A stretch of 64,000 nucleotides of DNA from Salipiger mucosus DSM 16094 (GCF_000442255.1 NZ_KE557277.1:212836-276835), one strand, 5' to 3'; positions 28,486 through 36,265 are shown, counted from the stretch's first letter. The notes: a model not told the origin generated them from the sequence alone. Numbers and translations: made by a program.

Positions 28486-28795
28486 TCAGCTGCCCGGTCG
28501 CGGCGGGCTTCCATGTCGTCGAGCCAGTCCTGCTGGTTCGGGTCGCGGCGGGTGAGCTGGGCCTCGTCGTTGAGGAAGTAGACGCCGGTGCCCATCTCGC
28601 GGCGGGGCTTCTTGGCGGTGATCTGCGGCACGCATTCGATCTGCCCGGCCTTGTTGACCTTGAACGGCAGCTTGACCGTGATCTCTCCGCTGTTCCCGGT
28701 GTCCTGGATCGCGGCGAGCACTTCGCTCATGCGCTCGTCGGCCTCGCGCAGCAGCTCGCCGCGGCGGAAGCTCTGCAGGAACTCGAGGAAGTTCA
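28482..28795 (-). pseudogene. 5'-truncated phage gene
   Basis: The frame that could start at the ATG at 28730 (82 residues, ITVKLPFKVNKAGQIECVPQ, then ETGVYFL-like GTGVYFLND and RRDPNQQDWLDD) continues upstream as convincing protein, NFLEFLQSFRRGELLREADER, to about 28795, but no start codon precedes it before a stop near 28849. The natural N-terminus therefore seems to be missing, lost at the junction with the unrelated plus-strand sequence at 28.80 kb. A shortened product from 28730 remains possible. Confidence 0.55.
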
Positions 28796-28801
28796 GTTCG
28801 T

Positions 28802-29213
28802 CTCGACGTCGAGACCGCGCTCGCCGCCGATGGCCGCCGGCTGATCGACGTCATCAACGAGCAGGCCGCCGCCTACGGGCGTCTCGTCGCCGAGAAGGAC
28901 CGCGACGCGAAGTCGCGTCTATCGCGAGGTGCTGGGCATCGAGTTATCATCAACCGCGCGGCCGGCGCGTTCCAAATGGCCACGGGCATTGCCGTCGAGC
29001 GTGAGTTCCGTGCCTCTCTCAAGGAAGCGCTGATGTCGGGTGTCAAAGCGGCACTGGCGGAGAACCCGCAGGCCGGGCTCGAGGAGATCAGGGCGCACGC
29101 TATCTATCACGCCCGCGAGTCCGTGCCGGATGCCATCGCCTACCTGGTGCCAGGCGACGGCGTGCTCGACCGGCTGGCGCTCCGGGCTTACCGCGAGGCG
29201 GTGGAAGGGTTGG
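28802..29213 (+). pseudogene. Fragment of an unrecognised gene
   Basis: An open plus-strand frame with strong G/C third positions reads LDVETALAADGRRLIDVIN..., then MATGIAVEREFRASLKEALM and, near the end, LEEIRAHAIYHARESVPDAI. It has no start at its left edge and is cut at its right edge by the IS3-family terminus at 29215. A part from the ATG at 28976 could still be translated. Function unknown. The opposite orientation to the neighbouring phage genes marks it as foreign to that operon. Confidence 0.45.
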
Positions 29214-29214
29214 G

Positions 29215-29388
29215 TGATCCTACCCCGAAAAAGTGGACGGGGTCAGGCCGCCATGCGCTCCATGTCGGCCGGTGATCTGTAGCCTATCGCGGAATGCAGA
29301 CGGCTTGAATTGTAGAAGCCCTCGACATAGGCGAAGAGGTCGCGGCGCGCTTCGTCTCTCGTGGCATAGGTGCGGTGATGAACGCGGT
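29215..29388 (-). mobile_element. IS3-family insertion sequence, 3' remnant
   Basis: On the minus strand the last 48 or so codons of an IS3-family transposase are intact (RTYATRDEARRDLFAYVEG, then FYNSSRLHSAIGYRSPADM), ending with a stop at 29243. The outer end TGATCCTACCCCGAAAAAG, starting at 29215, looks like the terminal inverted repeat. Everything upstream of the RTYATRDEA block is missing, so the element is inactive. Confidence 0.8.
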
Positions 29389-29511
29389 GGACTGACCAAG
29401 CGCCCAAGCTGATTGCGTCTCCGGGATTGGTCGGGCATTGCGCCTGGAACCGGTGCGACCTTGGCACCGTTGCCTCAGCAATCAGACCGCGCCCTGATCG
29501 GGAGTCCAGCA

Positions 29512-30774
29512 ATGCTTTCTGTCATCCTGCACGTATGGGCTCTTCTTTTCGGGGTCTTCCTCATCATGGTCGGCAACGGCATGCAATCGACGTTGATGGG
29601 TGTTCGCGGCGGCTTGGAAGGCTTCACGACATTCGAGTTGTCTGCCATCACCTCAGCCTATTTCGCAGGGTTTCTCATCGGGTCCCGAATCGCATCGAGC
29701 TTCATTCGATCCGTTGGGCATGTCCGCGTTTTCGCGGCATTGGGATCCTTCATGTCAGCCGGCCTGATCGCATTCCCGATCATTGTCGATCCATGGTTCT
29801 GGGTCCTGATCCGTGTTCTGCTGGGGTTCTGTCTTTCCGGGGTCTACGTCTCGGCCGAAAGCTGGCTGAACAACAAGGCGACCAACACCACGCGCGGCGC
29901 CATACTGTCAGCCTACATGCTGGCACAGACCTTCGGCATGGTCGGCGCACAGGTCCTCGTTGGGATAATCCCCGTTGAAACCTTCGCGGCCTTCGCGGTC
30001 GCATCCATTCTGGTGTCGCTGTCCTTTGCGCCGATCCTGCTGTCCGCCAGCCCTGTCCCAGTCGTAGACAGCATCAAGCCGATGAGCTTGAAGCGGCTCT
30101 ACCAGGCCTCGCCCTTGGCGACCGTGGGGACGCTCCTCCTGGGCGGCGTCTTTGCAGCTCAACTCGGCATGGCATCGGTCTACGGTAGCGCAATCGGACT
30201 TTCGCCCGGGCAGATCACGACATTCGTCGCCTCGATCTTCGTCGGATCCATCATTTTCCAAATTCCGGTGGGATGGCTTTCTGACATCATCGACCGGCGC
30301 CTGATGATCCTCGGGGTTGCCTTGATCGGTGGTGTGGTCAGCCTGGTGCCCTGGTTGACCGGGCCAACTCTCGAGATCCTCCTCGGGACCGGGGTCATCA
30401 TGGGTGGTATGGCTTCGCCGCTCTACTCGCTGCTGATCGCCTACTGCAACGACTACCTCGAGCTCGACGAGATGCCTGCGGCGTCAGGCGGGATGATCTT
30501 CATCTATGGACTGGGTGCCATTGCGGGCCCCCTGGTCACCGGGCAGATCATGGATCTCGTCGGGGACAACGGCTTCTGGCTCTTCATCGCGGGGACCTTC
30601 ATGGCGATTGCAGCATGGTGCGCATTCCGCATGACGGTACGCGAAGCGCCTTCCCTGGACGAGGCTGGCGATTACGTCTCCCTGTCGCCGACGGCATCCC
30701 AGGTTGCCGTTTCCGCGGCCACCGAATGGTCGGCGGAACAGGGGGCCGAGGAAGATGAAGAAGCGGTAGACTAG
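29512..30774 (+). CDS. MFS transporter
   Basis: 420 residues with 12 predicted membrane helices in two halves. The segment SAYFAGFLIGSRIASSFIRSVGHVR contains the cytoplasmic loop 2-3 motif of the major facilitator superfamily in weak form; WLNNKATNTTRGAILSAYMLAQTFGM is typical of the YcaD-like branch. A GGGAG site precedes the ATG at 29512. The acidic C-terminus (EQGAEEDEEAVD) faces the cytoplasm. Substrate unknown. It stands alone between two IS3 remnants, so it may be horizontally acquired. Confidence 0.85.
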   Translation: MLSVILHVWALLFGVFLIMVGNGMQSTLMGVRGGLEGFTTFELSAITSAYFAGFLIGSRIASSFIRSVGHVRVFAALGSFMSAGLIAFPIIVDPWFWVLIRVLLGFCLSGVYVSAESWLNNKATNTTRGAILSAYMLAQTFGMVGAQVLVGIIPVETFAAFAVASILVSLSFAPILLSASPVPVVDSIKPMSLKRLYQASPLATVGTLLLGGVFAAQLGMASVYGSAIGLSPGQITTFVASIFVGSIIFQIPVGWLSDIIDRRLMILGVALIGGVVSLVPWLTGPTLEILLGTGVIMGGMASPLYSLLIAYCNDYLELDEMPAASGGMIFIYGLGAIAGPLVTGQIMDLVGDNGFWLFIAGTFMAIAAWCAFRMTVREAPSLDEAGDYVSLSPTASQVAVSAATEWSAEQGAEEDEEAVD

Positions 30775-31232
30775 GGCCCGACCGGGGCGCTATCAACATC
30801 TTCGAACCCCGCGGCGAATTCGGTGAACTCGGTGCGCAGGGAGTTCGGATTGTCACTGGTGATGAGGTATCCTTCCTCGCCGTCTTGGGGATCCCAGAGC
30901 ACCCAGCTGAATCCGCCATCCCACACACTGTTTTCACGTGCACGCTGGATGAGATGATCCGGGGCTTCCTATTCGAATTCGGAGCGCGCGTGCAGCTTGA
31001 ACCCGAAGTTCTCGATCCGCTCGTCGACGGCAATCGCGGTTGCCATTTGCAGCGCCATGCCGTCATTTTTTCGAAACTCCGGCGTCCTTGGGTTTCCAGG
31101 CCCACGCCCGAGAGCCCGCGGTGACATCCACCTCGAGACAGCCTTTGCTGGGCAGGGTGATAGCCATGACGGTCGGCTCTTCGTCGGCCGGAATGCCGAG
31201 ATGCATGAACTCATGAAGATTGGCGGGAATGG
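30771..31232 (-). pseudogene. Decayed gene of unknown function
   Basis: On the minus strand one protein can be stitched together: HEFMHLGIPADEEPTVMAI, then a frame change at an A-run near 31073 (one extra A), then MALQMATAIAVDERIENFGF, an in-frame TAG at about 30965, and finally NSVWDGGFSWVLWDPQDGEE running to a stop at 30771. Its 5' end abuts the IS3 fragment at 31236, so the gene was probably interrupted there. No family recognised. Two independent lesions make a working product unlikely. Confidence 0.6.
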
Positions 31233-31235
31233 GCC

Positions 31236-31650
31236 ACGCGCCGCATCCTGGCCTGGCGGATATCGATCACGCTGGATGCGGGCTTTTGCATTGAGGCGCT
31301 GGAGGAGGCTCTGGCGAAATATGGCCAGCCCGAGGTCTTCAACTCGGATCAGGGCAGCCAGTTCACGTCCATCGACTTCATCAAGGTTCTGGCCGTTCGG
31401 CAGATCAAGATCGGCATGGATGGCAAAGGTGCATGGCGCGACAACGTCTTCGTCGAAAGGCTGTGGCGGAGCATCAAGTATGAAGAGGTCTACTTTCGGG
31501 CCTATTCCTGCGTGTCCGAAGCACGCGCCGGGATCGGCCGCTACATCGGCTTCTACAACGGACGCCGCCCCGATTCATGGCTTGACGGCAGGACGCCCGA
31601 CCAAGCCTACTTCAACCCGCTGCTGCCCGAGCTGGCAGCGGAGTGCCTGC
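31236..31650 (+). mobile_element. IS3-family transposase fragment (rve domain)
   Basis: The plus-strand frame from 31236 reads as the C-terminal integrase core of an IS3-family OrfB: ILAWRISITLDAGFCIEAL, then YGQPEVFNSDQGSQFTS with the second catalytic Asp, and WRDNVFVERLWRSIKYEEVY with the catalytic Glu, ending near YFNPLLPELAA. The first catalytic Asp and OrfA are missing. It differs from the remnant at 29.2 kb, so two separate IS3-type elements have decayed here. Confidence 0.82.
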
Positions 31651-31769
31651 CGGCAAGCCGCCGCGTTTGCGCGCAGGCGCGCGCGAACGCCGACCTGCGG
31701 GACTCGAGCAGAATCGGGTCACCGGTCATCCCCGCACCGGGGAGCCGAACGCAACTGCGTGCCCGGTCT

Positions 31770-32192
31770 TCATTCGCCGACGCCAGGGCGCGGGCTTCCA
31801 GGAAGCGGGCCTTTATCGGCAATCGGACCAGATGCCGAAGCCTGGTACCGGAAGCCGGGCGCAGGGTTATGCCGTTGCATTGGCGGCGCCACGTCGTACA
31901 GGCGCCGTATCTCGGTTTCCGTGACGCCATCCGCCCTCATCACGAGCCGGATCATCGGATCCGCCAGCATCCGCTCGATGAAGCTGCTGCGCAGACCGGC
32001 ACGGGACTCCGTGGGGCACGCGCGCATCTGCCGCCCGTTAGGCTGCATCGCGCCAGTGTCGGCCGCGAGACCGGCCCCGCCCGGCGGGATGCTAACCTGC
32101 CTGCCGTGGCTGCAGGGCTTCGGGCCGTGGGCGAAGGCCGCGATCACGAAACGGGGATCACGGGAAATGACTGCGTCGAAGGAACGGTTCAT
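31770..32192 (-). CDS. Hypothetical protein
   Basis: 140 residues. An AAGGAG site seven bases before the ATG gives good support. The most protein-like block is SSFIERMLADPMIRLVMRADGVTETEIRRLYDV, a helical segment of a kind seen in small Rhodobacterales proteins; the rest is Pro/Gly/Arg-rich and probably disordered. It precedes no obvious partner; the transglutaminase-like gene on the same strand ends 27 bases upstream. Function unknown. Confidence 0.55.
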   Translation of the reverse strand: MNRSFDAVISRDPRFVIAAFAHGPKPCSHGRQVSIPPGGAGLAADTGAMQPNGRQMRACPTESRAGLRSSFIERMLADPMIRLVMRADGVTETEIRRLYDVAPPMQRHNPAPGFRYQASASGPIADKGPLPGSPRPGVGE

Positions 32193-32219
32193 GAAGGAAC
32201 TCCTTGAAGGGAAAGGGCG

Positions 32220-33080
32220 TCAGGCAGGGCCCGGCAGGCCCGGCGCAGATTGGGTACGGGTGCCGATGTTCGCGGCCGCGCCATCGACCTCATGCGTCCA
32301 GACATCGAAGTCCGAGAGCGTGCCTGGCCCGAAGATCTGCGTGAGCGGCACGTCCGCCGCATCGCGGCCGCGCGCCACGAGGATGCGCCCGGTGCGCCGT
32401 GTGTTGTTCCGAGGATCAAAGACCCACCAGCGGCCGCCGAGAAAGACCTCCATCCAGGCCGCGAAATCGTCAGGCGCATGGGGCTCCGGTTGGCCCAGTT
32501 CGCTCAGGTATCCGGTGCAGTAGCGAGCCGGAATGTTCATGCAGCGGCAGAAGGCAATGGCGAGATGGGCAAAGTCACGACAGACGCCGTGCCGTCCAGT
32601 CAGCGTTTCTGAAGCCGTACGCGTCGCGCTCGCCTGCATGTAGTCGAAGGAAACGGAATTGTGCACGTAATCGCAGATTGCTTGAACGCGCGCCCATCCT
32701 GGTTCTGTGCTTTTGAACAGCCGCCAAGCTTCGTCGGAGAGAAGGTCCGTGTCGCAGTATCGACTGCCTAGAACATAAACCAAAGTTTCGGACGGCAGAT
32801 CTTGAACAGTATGCTGCCTGGCGTCCGGCGCGATTGGGTCTGGCAAGCCGCTGTCGCGGAATATCCCGTCGGAGGATAACGTGAAGACCCCGGCCGGCGC
32901 CATCATCCTCGTGCACCAATTTCCAAACGCGTCCCGATAGCTTTCGAGCGGCACGCTTGGCCAAGTCACGAGATAGTCAGCACGTTCCAGATCGCTGAAG
33001 CGTGAGTAGTGCACGTTTAGCATGGCGATAATCGGCGTTGGCTGTATCAACCGATAGCTAATGCGACATCCAATGCGCAT
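32220..33080 (-). CDS. Transglutaminase-like protein lacking the catalytic His
   Basis: 286 residues. The N-terminal beta-domain (MRIGCRISYRLIQPTPIIAMLNVH) and the core HGVCRDFAHLAIAFCR with the nucleophile Cys, plus WWVFDPRN with the third-residue Asp, match bacterial transglutaminase-like proteins. At the position of the second catalytic residue the sequence reads DDFAAWMEVFL, that is Ala where active members have His (FHAW). Classical amidase or protease chemistry is therefore doubtful. The start at 33080 has a GGAG site; the upstream extension is unlikely to be used. Confidence 0.83.
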   Translation of the reverse strand: MRIGCRISYRLIQPTPIIAMLNVHYSRFSDLERADYLVTWPSVPLESYRDAFGNWCTRMMAPAGVFTLSSDGIFRDSGLPDPIAPDARQHTVQDLPSETLVYVLGSRYCDTDLLSDEAWRLFKSTEPGWARVQAICDYVHNSVSFDYMQASATRTASETLTGRHGVCRDFAHLAIAFCRCMNIPARYCTGYLSELGQPEPHAPDDFAAWMEVFLGGRWWVFDPRNNTRRTGRILVARGRDAADVPLTQIFGPGTLSDFDVWTHEVDGAAANIGTRTQSAPGLPGPA

Positions 33081-33120
33081 GCGCAAGCTCCACGCTTCAC
33101 CATGCGTTGATGGCGAAACT

Positions 33121-33927
33121 TTATCGTCCAAGAACGCACTCCCCGTTCGAATATTGAAAGCCGCGATCACAGCTCCAGCGGTTGCCGGATCTGTCCAGAT
33201 GGGCGTTTGCCGGCAAGGTCATCGCCGCACAGGCATCACCTTTGGTCGTGTATCCCCGCTCGCAACGCCAGCCCGGACCATATGAGTCGGGGTGAAGATA
33301 GGCGTTCTTGGGAAGTATTACCGGATCGCAACGGCCATTGTTTTCGAAGAAACCCCTTTCGCAGGCCCACTTATCGCCGTAGTTGGAATTCGTTAGATAG
33401 CCATTCTCGGGCACATCTATTGCAGCGCAAGCATCTTCAGTCGCGAAATAGCCGCGATCGCAAGTCCAGCCACTTCCTGAGGAATCGCCTGTGAGGTATG
33501 CTTTATCGGGCAGAACGATGGGGACGCATGTTTGCCTGTCTTTCCGATAGCCGCGGTCGCATGTCCAGTTGTACCCAGACGATTGAAGGTAGGCATTCTC
33601 TGGCACTGGAATCGCTTGGCAGGATTCGCCATTCACTTCTTCGTATCCGCGCTCGCATGCCCACCCCGGCCCGAATGACCGGCCCGATGCATAAGCGTTC
33701 TTGGGGATATCAATGGCGACGCATTCAGTGCCCGCCACTCGGTATCCAGAGTTGCAGTCCCAGCCAGCGCCATACCTGCGTGCGTCTGCGTTGTCTGGGA
33801 CCGCACCGGTACCATCCTGCGCTGTCAGCGGAAAGGCAATCAAGATGATCGCGGTAGTTACGATCATCATTATCACAATTGGGCTGACCCGCGTTTTTTG
33901 CGGGGTCGTTTCTTGAAACCGACTCAT
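33121..33927 (-). CDS. Membrane-anchored Cys-rich tandem-repeat protein
   Basis: 268 residues. One N-terminal transmembrane segment (residues 16-35, VIMMIVTTAIILIAFPLTA), then seven imperfect repeats of 36-40 residues, each built as W-x-C-x-x-G-Y/F, a C about ten residues later, then a P-x-NAYL-type linker. Fourteen cysteines, two per repeat, suggest disulfide-linked modules outside the cytoplasm. DNA of the repeats has diverged, so they are not recent duplications. Its start overlaps the stop of the upstream gene. Function unknown; a binding or envelope structural role is plausible. Confidence 0.8.
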   Translation of the reverse strand: MSRFQETTPQKTRVSPIVIMMIVTTAIILIAFPLTAQDGTGAVPDNADARRYGAGWDCNSGYRVAGTECVAIDIPKNAYASGRSFGPGWACERGYEEVNGESCQAIPVPENAYLQSSGYNWTCDRGYRKDRQTCVPIVLPDKAYLTGDSSGSGWTCDRGYFATEDACAAIDVPENGYLTNSNYGDKWACERGFFENNGRCDPVILPKNAYLHPDSYGPGWRCERGYTTKGDACAAMTLPANAHLDRSGNRWSCDRGFQYSNGECVLGR

Positions 33928-34310
33928 CCTTCGTCAACCTTGGTTTCCGAACGATCCACGGATCCTTCGAAGTCGAGAGACGCCAGGCAGGCCTGCGCGA
34001 TGTCGCGGTTCGGCTCCTCTGCCCCTGGCATCGTTGCCCACCCGGCATCCATCACGGCGTCTCTCTGTCGATAGGAAGATTTGCCACGGATCGTTTCCAG
34101 CTTTTCCCGGCGTGCCGGGTCGTTGCGAGCAATATCAAGGCAGACAGGCACCATAGCTGCGACGACTTCTTCATGGGACCTCTCCAAAGCCCTGTCATTT
34201 GCAGCGTTACCGGTTACCCAGCCACCCCAGGTAAATCCGACGATGCCGATGAATGCAGCACCGATCACGGCACCGTAGGCCCCCGGCTTGAGCCATTCAG
34301 GAAAGTTCAT
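33924..34310 (-). CDS. Hypothetical membrane protein
   Basis: 128 residues with one N-terminal membrane segment (GAYGAVIGAAFIGIVGFTWGGW) and a soluble C-terminal part containing two Cys. Translation is coupled to the tandem-repeat gene by a four-base overlap, so the two products probably work together, both anchored in the cytoplasmic membrane. No family recognised. Confidence 0.65.
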   Translation of the reverse strand: MNFPEWLKPGAYGAVIGAAFIGIVGFTWGGWVTGNAANDRALERSHEEVVAAMVPVCLDIARNDPARREKLETIRGKSSYRQRDAVMDAGWATMPGAEEPNRDIAQACLASLDFEGSVDRSETKVDEG

Positions 34311-34511
34311 ATCGTATCCTCCAGCGGACTAAGCGCCGCATCGCTATGGGGAGATCACCCGGGTCTCAGTCAGCTGCCGGTGCAGCGCGGTCTCTTTCGT
34401 CTGGCTTTGGTCGCCAATCGCCTCTAGCTACGCCGCGATCCGGTCCCTACGCCGACCTAGGTGCTGGCGTGACTGCCCAGCCGTCGGTTGGGACTTCGCT
34501 TCGTGCTTTAC

Positions 34512-34773
34512 TCAGGGACGAACGCCAGAAATCTCGATGCGCGTACCAAGTATCCTTTCGATGACCTCTGCATGGCCGGCGGAGAGCGCCACGACTAGCG
34601 GAATGCCGAATGCGGTAGTATTGCCGGTTCCGGTCTGCGCGATCCCCAAGATGTGGCGCCACTCAAACGCGTGGGGAATTAGCATTCGCCTGAATTGGAG
34701 TAGGTCTTTTCAGTCCCAGGCCGTCGAGCCGTGAGACCAACCAGGCGCTAGGCCCGAGTTCATCGAAATTCAT
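34512..34773 (-). pseudogene. Remnant of a DEAD-box helicase gene
   Basis: Starts like a helicase with a good AAAGGA site: MNFDELGPSAWLVSRLDG, then RPTPIQANA (Q motif). A frameshift follows; in the next frame comes HILGIAQTGTGNTTAFGIPL, the Walker A box with Asn in place of the essential Lys. The sequence then jumps to VIERILGTRIE, which resembles a late part of the helicase. Frameshift, Walker A mutation and internal deletion together show a dead copy. The intact helicase at 10.4-11.9 kb is a different paralogue (MTKFSELNL start). Confidence 0.75.
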
Positions 34774-35140
34774 CTATGTCCTTTTCCGGACCGAAGTTCG
34801 GTGTCACCGCCACTCGCCATTGCGTTTGGTCGGCCGGAGTGTACCCTCAGAATTGAATTCGACACAGGATTGCGTCGAAGCCTCCCAGAGTGGGTTTCCC
34901 TGCGTGGTATGGGAAAACTGTGCATCATGTCCGGGACGCCGCGAAGGCAGCCTTCTCAACCGGCGACGCACTTCAGTTCCCGTATACTCATGCATTAAGG
35001 AGGTTTTGTCAATCTCTGTCTTGATCGGCCACGTTCATGAGCCTTGCCGAAAAAAAGGGTTTTCTCTAATGTTTGGTCAATGTTCGCGTCCTGAGGCACG
35101 GCGGCGTCCAAGAAACTCGAGGCTATTTAGTTGATGCGTT
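34774..35140. other. No convincing gene
   Basis: About 370 bases with base composition closer to neutral than the flanks. I see no frame with protein-like content and a ribosome binding site, and no clear RNA element. Confidence 0.4.
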
Positions 35141-35221
35141 TCAACCTAATTGCAGCGTCAGGACGCTGAAGATGACTAGGGCCGCTGCGGCAGCGATAAG
35201 TATCAAAGTTTCGCCCGACAT
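35141..35221 (-). CDS. 26-residue single-helix membrane peptide
   Basis: The frame encodes MSGETLILIAAAAALVIFSV followed by LTLQLG and stop: nearly the whole peptide is one membrane helix. GGGAG lies about eight bases before the ATG. Very small, uniformly hydrophobic peptides of this sort exist in bacteria as regulators of membrane complexes or as toxins; which applies here cannot be read from the sequence. Confidence 0.45.
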   Translation of the reverse strand: MSGETLILIAAAAALVIFSVLTLQLG

Positions 35222-35355
35222 GATGTCTACTCCCGTTGCGGTGTGACTGCATCCACAGGTCTGTCATTGTTTGCCGCCAAGAAGAGTGAAAATCCGCTGA
35301 GGTTTCGATCACGCTCGTATTCGCATCGAGTTTGCTTAGGCCCTTTCTTCAGCAT

Positions 35356-35371
35356 GCAAAAAATTTTTTGC
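35356..35371. promoter_or_regulatory. Perfect A6T6 palindrome
   Basis: GC-AAAAAA-TTTTTT-GC, a 16-base perfect palindrome in otherwise GC-rich DNA, between the 26-residue peptide gene and the DUF982 gene. It could be a bidirectional terminator core (short stem, T-run), a bent-DNA site, or a binding site of a nucleoid protein. The surrounding 35,222-35,432 stretch holds no gene. Confidence 0.35.
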
Positions 35372-35432
35372 GAGCGCCTCGCGACGCTCCAAATGTACCG
35401 CGATAATTAAACAATCTGGCGGTTGGAACTCG

Positions 35433-35684
35433 TCACGCGACACGAGTTGGCTTAAAACCTGCCGACAAAGCCGCGAACATGAAGGCACGGCGTGCGTCTT
35501 CCACCGGACTCATGCAGTCCATTGCGGATTCGACCTTTGCGATGGCCGTGTGCCGAGCACCGTCTGATACTGGCCACCGGCGGCGCAACCAGTAGCGGGC
35601 CTTCTCGATCGTGCCGAACCGTTCGACTTCGCCGTTCTGCGACGTCAGTAGGTGCACTGGTTCACCCCATTGAATTTCCATCAT
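35433..35684 (-). CDS. DUF982 domain protein
   Basis: 83 residues. GTIEKARYWLRRRWPVSDGAR and AMDCMSPVEDARRAFMFAALSAGF match DUF982, a small family frequent in Rhizobiales and Rhodobacterales, often in multiple copies on accessory replicons. Function unknown. No partner gene is adjacent; 225 bases without a gene follow on the right (35,685-35,910). Confidence 0.88.
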   Translation of the reverse strand: MMEIQWGEPVHLLTSQNGEVERFGTIEKARYWLRRRWPVSDGARHTAIAKVESAMDCMSPVEDARRAFMFAALSAGFKPTRVA

Positions 35685-35910
35685 TCGTATTGCCTTTCAG
35701 TTGTGAAGGATCCAGGCCGCCAACCTCGTGCCGACCTTGCGCTGCGAACCATCCAGGCTCGGCGCGGGGATCCGAAAATGTCCGGCGGCTGATGCCACCG
35801 TTTGATGCATGCCCACAAAGGCCTGCGAGCGCTCGCTGCGAGCGACAGATGCCAATGAAACGCAGCTAGGCTGTAACGAAGGCCGCGCGGGACGCAGTCC
35901 TCAGGGGCGC

Positions 35911-36075
35911 TCAACTATCCTTGTCGTCCGGTTTTTCGGACGCAGCCTCCGCGGGCTGCGCCTTGGGCGCATCATACTTGCGATAGCTGAAGCCCTTGCC
36001 ACCCGGGCGCTTCTTGGCAGGCGTGCTGAGGAACTCTTTGAGGTCCAGCTGCTTCTTGGGGGATGAATAGCCCAT
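35911..36075 (-). CDS. Small basic hypothetical protein
   Basis: 54 residues, MGYSSPKKQLDLKEFLSTPA..., rich in Lys, Pro, Ala and Asp, predicted mostly disordered. GAGGAGAC before the ATG is a good ribosome binding site. It lies downstream of the cold-shock operon on the same strand with a 190-base gap. Unknown function; similar in character to the small proteins at 17.4 and 36.3 kb. Confidence 0.6.
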   Translation of the reverse strand: MGYSSPKKQLDLKEFLSTPAKKRPGGKGFSYRKYDAPKAQPAEAASEKPDDKDS

Positions 36076-36265
36076 GGTCAGTCTCCTCGACATGTGTGAT
36101 CGCACCGGACGCTGCGGCAGGGTTCTCCTGCCGCAGATCTTCCGGGTGAGCATTTTAAGGAACGTGCCAGTCCGACAAGGACCGGCCAGCTCGACGCGCT
36201 CGACCTGGATTCCGGCGCATCCTGCCGCCCCTGAACGGGTCGGAATGACATCCGACAAAGGACGA

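Larger units (their letters stand above)
20689..29214. mobile_element. Integrative element / prophage remnant at tRNA-Val
   Basis: Integrase next to a tRNA gene, then some 17 genes on the minus strand, nearly all small, many with four-base overlaps, several from phage families (excisionase-like HTH, DUF4326, Gp37/Gp68-like DUF5131, HNH, DUF2303). No terminase, portal, capsid, tail, lysis or replication initiator is visible. The right side ends at about 28.8 kb in a truncated gene joined to foreign sequence and an IS3 remnant. No second copy of the tRNA 3' end was found by eye further right, so the right attachment site is unknown or lost. Confidence 0.7.

Noticed and set aside
31416-32207. 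Transposase frame extended to 32207 as one long gene.
   Set aside because: Transposase similarity stops at about 31650; the rest is chance read-through antisense to the hypothetical gene at 31770-32192.
33121-33927. Possible CRISPR-like or tandem DNA repeats.
   Set aside because: The periodicity is in the encoded protein (36-40 residues) with diverged DNA; there are no identical direct repeats with unique spacers and no cas genes in the window.
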